This document shows positions 25,522 to 31,977 of a stretch of 40,407 nt of DNA, piece after piece. Within the stretch, counting starts at the first letter, position 1; every line of letters starts with the position of its first letter. The notes beneath the pieces are model-generated. The model had not been told where the DNA came from. It did not search any database and saw nothing but the letters and a program-made list of their open reading frames with translations. The position numbers were made by a program, and so were the translations under genes. Source of the DNA: Chloroflexota bacterium (lineage in GTDB: Bacteria > Chloroflexota > Anaerolineae > J036 > Brachytrichaceae); NCBI GenBank assembly GCA_018969115.1, contig JAGWYZ010000008.1:1-40407 (forward strand). Reading direction: 5' to 3'.

Positions 25522-25675
25522 GTGTCTTCTCGATAATTAGGGGCATTTTCAAAAGACGTAATGCCAAATTCACTATCACTTCGTATTTGGAGGGGGAAAA
25601 TCCCTTTCCAAACACGAAGTGATAGTGAATTTGGCAGAAATTTGTTTGATTTTTCACTGTTTATTGAGAGGATAC
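25522..25675. mobile_element. Miniature inverted-repeat element, long form (copy 4), 8-bp target duplication
   Basis: 154 bp with imperfect ends GTGTCTTCTC and GAGAGGATAC. It is flanked by AAAAATAG (25514-25521) and CAAAATAG (25676-25683), 7/8 identical. The interior has a perfect 23-bp hairpin stem (arms 25562-25584 and 25614-25636, base TGCCAAATTCACTATC) topped by a second small stem (TTTGGA/TCCAAA). TTTGTTT and TTTATTGAGAG on the right match the other copies. Confidence 0.85.
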
Positions 25676-25870
25676 CAAAATAGGCCTCGCTAAAGCCACA
25701 CTGCCGAATGAGCGGTATCGTGTGGCTTTGGCTTGTAATTATTTGGGCAGCGTGGGTGCAAAATGGCAACAATAAATCTATTTGTTGTTTAGGCTGTAGG
25801 TTTTCATTGAAGCATCTGTATCTGTAACATAAAGCCATAGCATGAGCAACAAACTTTTGGAGATGAACAA

Positions 25871-27790
25871 GTGATAAAAAACATGGTTGCTGTCGGCATT
25901 ACGGCAGCTTTTATTTTGGCTGGATGTGGTGGCCAACCCGTTACCGTGCCCCCTGCCGTGCCCTATAGCCCGGGCACACCATCGGCCCCGCCCAAACCCG
26001 CAGCTGCTAGCCCAACCGATGCCCCTAAACCTGCCGCCCCTGCCACCGCCTCAACAGCAGTGGGAGCCGCCGCGCCTGCCGCCGCACCCGCTAGCCCTGC
26101 TGGTGATCGCGCCTTTAGCAAGCTCTCCCCCGCCGATCGTGGCAAGATCAGCAGTGCCCCGCCGCCTATGGCCATTGACAAGACCAAGAAATATATTGCC
26201 ACGATCAAGACCAGCAAAGGCGAAATTAAGGTTGAGTTAGACCCCAGCGCCGCGCCCCAAACGGTGAATAACTTTGTTTATCTTTCAACCAATGGTTTTT
26301 ATGATGGCCTTACTTTTCATCGTGTAGAACCTGATTTTGTTATTCAAGGTGGCGACCCCGCCGGTAACGGCAGCGGTGGCCCGGGCTACAATATTCCACC
26401 AGAGATCAAATTGCCCCATGTAGCAGGGGCTATTGCCATGGCCCGACGTGGTGGCCCACCTGAAAGCACCCCTAGCAGCGGTAGCCAGTTTTATATTACC
26501 CTTGCCGCTACCCCCAATTTAGATGGCAACTACACCGCCTTTGGCAAAACCATTGCTGGTATGGATGTGGTGAAGAAAATTGCCATTGGCGATAAAATCG
26601 AGCGTGTCGATATTGTCGAGGCTAGCGGCAGCGCGGTTGCACCTATTCCGACTGCCATTGCGGTGGCGGCTGCCCCAGCAGATTGCAAGGCCGTTGAAGA
26701 TAAGGTGCTTAAAGATGTGCCAGAATTGGTTGTAGACAAAGATGATTTGGTGATTGGCAACCCCAATTCGATTTCAACGTTGGTCGAATATGGCGATTTG
26801 CAATGCCCATCATGTGCCACTTTGCATCCCATTCTAAAGAGTGTGATGCCACAAATTAGCGATACGGTCAAGTTGGTGTTTCGTCATTTCCCCTTGGTCA
26901 ATTTGCATGACAAGGCCATGATTGCCGCACGGGGTGGCGTGGCAGCCCAAGAGCAAGGTAAGTTTAATGAATATCAAGACTTGCTCTATGCCAAACAAGC
27001 TGATTGGGACAAGACCCCCGTTGCCGAATTTACTAAGACTCTCAGCAGCTTTGCGGCTGATTTAAAACTAGATGTGGCAAAATTTGAGGCCACACTTGCC
27101 AAACCCGAAACACAGGCACGGGTAGACCGCGACCGCAAGACCGGCGAAGCGCTTAAGGTGTCGGGCACGCCGACCTTGTTTTTAGATGGGCAACCCTTTC
27201 AACCTGCGGTATTGGGCAACCCCGCTACGATTGAACAAATTAAAACCTATACCCAACGTCGACAAACCTATAAAGAGTATCTTGGCAAAAAGCCGGTGAC
27301 TTTTGCCAAACCCGATCAAGTGATTGCGAAAGGCGATGTGTATGAAGTCACCATCAAGACCAGCAAGGGCGATGTTGTGTTGGAATTAGATGGCAAATTG
27401 GCTCCGGGTAATGTCAACTCGACGATTTTCTTGATGCAAAAGGGGTTTTATGGCAATATGCCGGTGCTGGTGAATGAACCTCAATTTAACGCAGTGTTGT
27501 TTGGTGACCCCAGTGGCACCGGGTTTGCGTCGCCCGGTTACGATTGTACGCCCGAAACCGATGGCAAATTTGACAAACCTGGTGTCGTTGGTTTGTTCCG
27601 TAGCGTGAGTAACCCCGATAATTCTGGAGCACAATTGGTTATTACTTATGATGCCTCACCACAACTCGATGGCGACCTAACCGTAATTGGGCAAGTGACC
27701 AAAGGGTTAGAGATTGTTAAATCTTTAGTGGGCGAAGAAGGTAAAGACAAACAAGACAAGTTGATTTCGACAACGGTGAAGAAGAAGTAG
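25871..27790 (+). CDS. Lipoprotein with cyclophilin, DsbA-like and second cyclophilin-like domains
   Basis: 639 aa from GTG 25871, supported by GGAG 8 nt upstream. A signal peptide with a good lipobox (FILAGC, Cys19) anchors it outside the cytoplasm. A Pro/Ala linker (about 22-105) follows. Domain 1 (about 108-250) is a cyclophilin peptidyl-prolyl isomerase with [15 protein letters not shown] (Arg151) and GSQFYIT. Domain 2 (about 270-470) is DsbA/thioredoxin-like with CPSC (Cys312, Cys315) and the cis-Pro loop SGTPTLF (Pro434), likely a thiol oxidase or isomerase. Domain 3 (about 491-639) is a second cyclophilin fold in which the catalytic Arg segment reads MPVLVNEP, so probably inactive. Role: folding and disulfide formation of exported proteins (inference). 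Convergent with htrA. Confidence 0.92.
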   Translation: MIKNMVAVGITAAFILAGCGGQPVTVPPAVPYSPGTPSAPPKPAAASPTDAPKPAAPATASTAVGAAAPAAAPASPAGDRAFSKLSPADRGKISSAPPPMAIDKTKKYIATIKTSKGEIKVELDPSAAPQTVNNFVYLSTNGFYDGLTFHRVEPDFVIQGGDPAGNGSGGPGYNIPPEIKLPHVAGAIAMARRGGPPESTPSSGSQFYITLAATPNLDGNYTAFGKTIAGMDVVKKIAIGDKIERVDIVEASGSAVAPIPTAIAVAAAPADCKAVEDKVLKDVPELVVDKDDLVIGNPNSISTLVEYGDLQCPSCATLHPILKSVMPQISDTVKLVFRHFPLVNLHDKAMIAARGGVAAQEQGKFNEYQDLLYAKQADWDKTPVAEFTKTLSSFAADLKLDVAKFEATLAKPETQARVDRDRKTGEALKVSGTPTLFLDGQPFQPAVLGNPATIEQIKTYTQRRQTYKEYLGKKPVTFAKPDQVIAKGDVYEVTIKTSKGDVVLELDGKLAPGNVNSTIFLMQKGFYGNMPVLVNEPQFNAVLFGDPSGTGFASPGYDCTPETDGKFDKPGVVGLFRSVSNPDNSGAQLVITYDASPQLDGDLTVIGQVTKGLEIVKSLVGEEGKDKQDKLISTTVKKK

Positions 27791-27810
27791 CTGTAAAAGA
27801 TATCATACCA

Positions 27811-27857
27811 AAACAATAACGTCTCGATTCCCATTGGGAATCGAGACGTTATTGTTT
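27811..27857. terminator. Perfect 23-bp hairpin after the lipoprotein gene
   Basis: Arms 27811-27833 (starts AAACAATAACGTCTCG) and 27835-27857, single-base loop, ending in ATTGTTT. It begins 20 bp after the stop of the lipoprotein gene, in a convergent gap. Termination in one or both directions is likely. Confidence 0.7.
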
Positions 27858-27867
27858 GCAGATATTC

Positions 27868-27917
27868 GCCGATTTCACTATCCCTAGCCCAGCAAAACTG
27901 GGGATAGTGAAATCGGC
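27868..27917. repeat. Type B palindrome in the convergent lipoprotein-htrA gap
   Basis: Arms GCCGATTTCACTATCCC (27868-27884) and the exact inverse (27901-27917) around a 16-nt loop. It immediately follows another hairpin with a different sequence. It probably also terminates htrA. Confidence 0.75.
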
Positions 27918-27954
27918 TGACTGAGGGTAGGTCTACGACCACCATGACTGCCTT

Positions 27955-29325
27955 TTAACGAGGTCGTTCGCCTAATTTCACCTTTATTTCAGTTTGCTTA
28001 CCCTCGCGAATGATGATCAATGTGACAGTGTCACCAGGGCGAGTAGTGGCCGATAAACGTGAAATCAGGTCGTTTGAATCTTTTACTTGGGCCCCATTAA
28101 GCGCAACAATAATGTCACCTAACTCGGCAATGGTGCGGGCTGTGCCTGTGCCCTGAGTGCGAATGCCGCGCAAGCCTGACTTCTCGGCTGGCCCACCAGC
28201 CACAAGGTCAGAAACTAAAACACCACGACGCACCGGCAACTGAAATTGGTCAGCGATAGTGTCATCGACTTGGCGCATATTAATGCCCAAATAAGGGTAA
28301 CGATAACGCCCTTCTTCAATTAATACTGGATAAACCCGCTTAACGGTGTTTGACGGAACTGCGAAGCCAACCCCACTGCTCGAAGCTTGCCCATTCACTG
28401 TGTTGCTGGTGCGAATGGCTGTATTGACCCCGATCAAGCGTCCGCGTGAATCGAGTAATGGCCCACCAGAGTTGCCCGGGTTGATGGCGGCATCAGTTTG
28501 GATGATATCTGGGTTGCTAAACAAGCCGCCTTCGCCGGTGGTAGTTTCGCCCTTTTCAGGCAAAGCACGCCCAACTGCGCTCACGATGCCCGTTGTCATA
28601 GTGCCTTGTAACCCAAATGGGTTACCGAGTGCAATTACCTTTTGGCCGGGCTTGACTTGGCTTGAATCGGCAAATTCAATCGGCATTAAGCGGTTCTCCG
28701 ACACTGTCACCTTGATGACGGCCAAATCGGCATAGGTATCACGTCCGACAATCTTGGCAGGAGTGCGTGTGCCATCCGAAAATATCACATCGACTTGGGT
28801 GGCTTGCTCGACAACGTGGTTATTAGTTACAATATAACCACGTTTATCGACCACAAAGCCAGAGCCAGACCCGCCACTACTACCGCGCCCAACTTCAATA
28901 TACACTACGGCGGGGTTTGCACGCTCATATAAATTGATCAACACGCGCTCTTCTTCGTCATAATTTTGGCGCTGTTGGGCCGGAATTGCGGTGGGGATGG
29001 GTGCTAAAGTTGGCTCTGGGTTTTGTATCCGTGTGGCGGGTTGGGCAGGCTGGCTTGTTTGCCCTTGGGCTGCTGGGGCCGTTGGGATGACTGGTTTGGG
29101 GGTGGGTGTGCCTTCGTTCGTCACCGCGCTAACAATCGCGTTGGCTGTTGCTAATGCGGTGCGGGCCGAATCTGGAACCGGTATTCTCGAACAACTTGCC
29201 ATGATCAAGCTGCCAATGATGACGGCGCTTGCCATTAAACGGGTGACAGATCGAGTCTGTTTACGGTGAATGGGGGGCGGTGAAACATCGACGCGTTTGT
29301 TGATGATTTGGGTTGGCGTATACAT
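27955..29325 (-). CDS. HtrA/DegP-type S1C serine protease with one PDZ domain, lipoprotein
   Basis: 456 aa. An envelope protease for misfolded exported proteins. The N-terminus has a hydrophobic segment ending in a lipobox-like MASC (Cys45). A Pro/Thr-rich linker (about 65-120) follows. The chymotrypsin-like domain (about 125-325) has the full triad: His170 (VTNNHVV), Asp200 (TYADLAVIKV), Ser286 (NPGNSGGPLLD). One PDZ domain (about 350-450; YLGINMRQV, LVAGGPAEKSGLRG, IVALNGAQVKDSNDL) ends the protein. AGGAG 9 nt upstream supports the ATG at 29325, one of the few clear Shine-Dalgarno sites here. Next to the PPIase-DsbA lipoprotein (convergent) and a ResB-like gene (divergent), it suggests an envelope quality-control group. 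Confidence 0.95.
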   Translation of the reverse strand: MYTPTQIINKRVDVSPPPIHRKQTRSVTRLMASAVIIGSLIMASCSRIPVPDSARTALATANAIVSAVTNEGTPTPKPVIPTAPAAQGQTSQPAQPATRIQNPEPTLAPIPTAIPAQQRQNYDEEERVLINLYERANPAVVYIEVGRGSSGGSGSGFVVDKRGYIVTNNHVVEQATQVDVIFSDGTRTPAKIVGRDTYADLAVIKVTVSENRLMPIEFADSSQVKPGQKVIALGNPFGLQGTMTTGIVSAVGRALPEKGETTTGEGGLFSNPDIIQTDAAINPGNSGGPLLDSRGRLIGVNTAIRTSNTVNGQASSSGVGFAVPSNTVKRVYPVLIEEGRYRYPYLGINMRQVDDTIADQFQLPVRRGVLVSDLVAGGPAEKSGLRGIRTQGTGTARTIAELGDIIVALNGAQVKDSNDLISRLSATTRPGDTVTLIIIREGKQTEIKVKLGERPR

Positions 29326-29401
29326 CTATCGTTACTCCTAAATTATGCAAAATGAATGTTGCTTATATTATCAAGCAAAAGACGAATGACTTTGCTTAGC
29401 T

Positions 29402-29421
29402 GACCTGTCTATAATCAGGTC
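29402..29421 (+). promoter_or_regulatory. Palindrome around a TATAAT, candidate operator-promoter
   Basis: Arms GACCTG and CAGGTC flank TCTATAAT, placing a plus-strand -10 (29410-29415) between the arms. It lies in the divergent htrA-resB region. It could control the ResB-like gene, from which it is now separated by a type B repeat. No regulator is assigned. Confidence 0.35.
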
Positions 29422-29447
29422 GCATCGTTTTAATCTTGAACACTATA

Positions 29448-29565
29448 TTAGAGCAAATTACTAAAAGATGAGGGGCCGATTTCACGATCTATCTCCCACA
29501 GCAACGCTGTGGGAGATAGATCGTGAAATCGGTAAAATCATTCATCAACTCGAAATCTACTCTAA
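29448..29565. mobile_element. 118-bp inverted-repeat unit containing a perfect 27-bp type B palindrome
   Basis: Outer ends TTAGAGCAAATT (29448-29459) and AATCTACTCTAA (29554-29565) are inverse complements at 10 of 12 positions. The centre has exact 27-bp arms (29476-29502 and 29506-29532, starts CCGATTTCACGATC) with a 3-nt loop. Flanks match those of the 12544-12602 palindrome. No target duplication was found. It lies between divergent genes, so it is not a terminator. Confidence 0.65.
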
Positions 29566-29686
29566 GAAAGAAGAAAGTTATTTTCTTATTTTTATCGCAA
29601 ACTGTTGGATAAGTATTGACACGACATGAGACTTTGGTGAACTTAATTTTAAGGAATCATAATGCCGTCGATACGTCTTTTGTGAA

Positions 29687-31117
29687 ATGACACCCAAGCC
29701 CGTTATTGATAAATCACAATTACCCAACCCAACAGCTAACGCGCTGTCTGTGCGCGTTAGCATAGATGCACTCGAACAACGTGACAATTGGCGTGCTGGG
29801 TGGCGTTTTTTTGCCCATGATGGAGTATTGGCGTTATTATGTGTTGGGTTGCTGCTTGCGACGCTAGCCTATTATCTTTTGCCACAATCGCCTTTTGATA
29901 GTACTGCCGATGCATTGGGTTTTAGCCAATGGCAAGCCCAAGCCCGCGCCTTAACCAATGGGGCTTTTACCTTGTTGCAAGATCTGGGTTTGTTTGATAT
30001 TGTCCACGCGGGTTGGGTCCGCTTATGTTTAGTAGCCTTGCTTGGGGTGGTGTTGTTGCGTTTGGCTGATCGGGTTTCACATTTTTGGTTAGGGCGTAGT
30101 GGCACTGGTCATAGCGGCACTGGAACCAACACTGAGCAGTTGCACGATGAAACTCGGGTGCACGTTACCGATCATGCTCCCAGTTTGTTGGTGATAGCCG
30201 AACGATTGCGCCGCAGGCATTATCGCGTCATGCTCGACCCCCATTCACCTAACCAACCACGTTGGCTAAATGCTGATCGCGCCCCACGTGCCGAACTTTT
30301 TTCGATCTTGATGCACACTGGCTTATTGGTCGCTGCTTTCGGGATGTATGCCAATATATTATGGGGTTGGAATGATCAACATATTCCGATTAGCAGTGAA
30401 ATCCCCATCGTACTGCCAACCCAACGATTTAATTTGCAACTGTTGGCCGCTAATGACCCACCCAACACTGTAAAAGTGCAAATTGATGATCAAGTCCCCC
30501 AAATTTTGGCGTTGCCAGCCACGCTCCAAGCATCGGGCATGTTAGCTGCCGTTTCATCACAGCAATTTTTGTTGCAACCACTCGTCCTCAATGTGGCAGA
30601 AATCACTCCAGAATTTCGGGTCTCAGCCACCGCTGCTGATAAAAGCGCCTTGCCATTGATCATATCAAGTTATGCTTCGGCCCAGTCTGAAGCGGTATTG
30701 ACTTTTCGGTCCGGCGAGACCGAACGTGCGCTGGCGATTGGCCCCGAACCAGCAAAACTTGCCTTGCTAATTTCACCCACCGAGCGCAAACCCGAAAGCA
30801 CCAATGCATTGGGCATCGTGCAAGCCTTTGCGTTGCCCAGTGGGCGCGTTATTACCGAAACAGCCATTCGGCCTAATCTGGTCATCGAAGGGGTTTATAT
30901 CAATATCGCCCCTAGTTATGGGGCCGTGATCGCAGCCCGTTATCAACCCGGCAATGTGTGGGTGTGCTTTGGGGCATTGATTGCATTGTTGGCATGGTTG
31001 GGCTGTTGGCGTTATCCTATGCAGCGTATCGTGGCACGCCTCTACGCGCCTGACTGGACTGAGTTTTATGCTAGTGGGCGATGGGTAATGCAAATCATTC
31101 ACGAAGTGACTGGATAA
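29687..31117 (+). CDS. ResB-like membrane protein (cytochrome c maturation family)
   Basis: 476 aa. Hydrophobic segments: about residues 45-65 (VLALLCVGLLLATLAYYLL), 108-125 (GWVRLCLVALLGVVLLRL), 205-225 (LFSILMHTGLLVAAFGMYAN), and near the C-terminus 425-445 (VWVCFGALIALLAWLGC). A large extracytoplasmic beta-rich region lies between the last two. This topology and LGLFDIVHAGWVRLCL resemble ResB/Ccs1, which presents apocytochrome c for haem ligation in system II. Divergence is considerable and the partner CcsA is absent from the window. A multihaem cytochrome gene lies 8.5 kb downstream. Function as a maturation factor is plausible but not certain. Confidence 0.72.
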   Translation: MTPKPVIDKSQLPNPTANALSVRVSIDALEQRDNWRAGWRFFAHDGVLALLCVGLLLATLAYYLLPQSPFDSTADALGFSQWQAQARALTNGAFTLLQDLGLFDIVHAGWVRLCLVALLGVVLLRLADRVSHFWLGRSGTGHSGTGTNTEQLHDETRVHVTDHAPSLLVIAERLRRRHYRVMLDPHSPNQPRWLNADRAPRAELFSILMHTGLLVAAFGMYANILWGWNDQHIPISSEIPIVLPTQRFNLQLLAANDPPNTVKVQIDDQVPQILALPATLQASGMLAAVSSQQFLLQPLVLNVAEITPEFRVSATAADKSALPLIISSYASAQSEAVLTFRSGETERALAIGPEPAKLALLISPTERKPESTNALGIVQAFALPSGRVITETAIRPNLVIEGVYINIAPSYGAVIAARYQPGNVWVCFGALIALLAWLGCWRYPMQRIVARLYAPDWTEFYASGRWVMQIIHEVTG

Positions 31118-31279
31118 TTTATTTTTAATAACATTTGGCGTGTTTTTATTCGGGCTTTTACTGTCGGGCAGAACTAATATTTTGAAAAACTGTCAGTTAT
31201 CAGGCTTAAGATATACCTCAAAATCTAACCACAGATAAGAGGAATAAAAATGAGTGATAACTGATGAGTGTATCGTGCC

Positions 31280-31913
31280 ATGAAAAGAGTGCAGGGACAT
31301 GCAGCGCAACATCTAAACACTTTAGCTGGATTTGTCACTCAGACTATACAAAGCAGAAGCTGGCAATTGTCTAAAATAGTAGCCAAAACACCAGATGAAA
31401 CAAAAGGTGAGAGCAGAGTCAGACGCCATACGAGATTCTTAAAGCATAAAGAAATCGATAATAATACATATTATTTAAATATATTAAAACCATATTAAAA
31501 CGATGAGCGCAAGCTTAGCTATAGACAGCAGTGATATGGGGCGACATTGCATCACTTTGATGATTAGTGCGATTTATAAAAAACGTACATTGCCATTGGT
31601 TTAGATGGTGGTGGAAGGTAAGAAAGGACATTTTTCAAATGAAACCCATATTGTACTGTTGAAGCGGGTGCAAACACTGTTGCCTAGAGGAAGTGATGTC
31701 ATTTTAATCGAGGATGGTGTCTTTGATCGTGTCGTCGTGTCGAATTGCAACAAACGGCACATGGATATAAGATATAATTAAGAATACGTGTATCGTACAG
31801 CGAAAAGCAGTCAATTATGGGGTGAAGGCAAAAAGCTAAGTATGCAAGTTGCTCCGGATGAATGTAAGCAATGGGATGGGGTAAGATTCTCAGGGCAAGC
31901 CCCAAAAAAATAG
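31280..31913 (+). pseudogene. Decayed DDE transposase gene of IS4-like type
   Basis: Fragments in order: HLNTLAGFVTQTIQSRSWQL, then ESRVRRHTRFLKHKEI (frame 2). After a frameshift near 31500: SLAIDSSDMGRH (first catalytic Asp region), LMISAIYKKRTLPLV-stop-MVVEGKKGHF, LLPRGSDVILIEDGVFD (second Asp region), RYN-stop-EYVYRTAKSSQLWGEGKK. Stops are TAG at 31602 (where relatives have Trp), TAA at 31779 and TAG at 31911. The C-terminal third with the catalytic Glu is gone. No terminal inverted repeats or target duplications were found. Codon pattern and content match DDE transposases of the IS4 superfamily. It cannot supply transposase activity. Confidence 0.75.
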
Positions 31914-31931
31914 AACATTAGTTTTGTGTGG

Positions 31932-31977
31932 TATCAAATGTCAATTATTAATCATTAACCACTCACCATTAACCATT
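31932..31977. repeat. Heptamer repeat tract just before the ADP-ribosylglycohydrolase-type gene
   Basis: Units ATTAATC, ATTAACC, ACTCACC, ATTAACC run up to the start codon at 31978. Translated in frame they add a spurious INHSPLTI-like extension, so this tract decides the start. A possible inverted half (GAGTGAT, AACTGAT, GAGTG) lies at 31250-31269 on the other side of the transposase remnant. Confidence 0.6.

Noticed and set aside
25245-25838. 197-codon minus-strand open frame
   Set aside because: It spans the whole miniature element at 25522-25675 and its flanks, has no family resemblance and overlaps the nuclease gene start.
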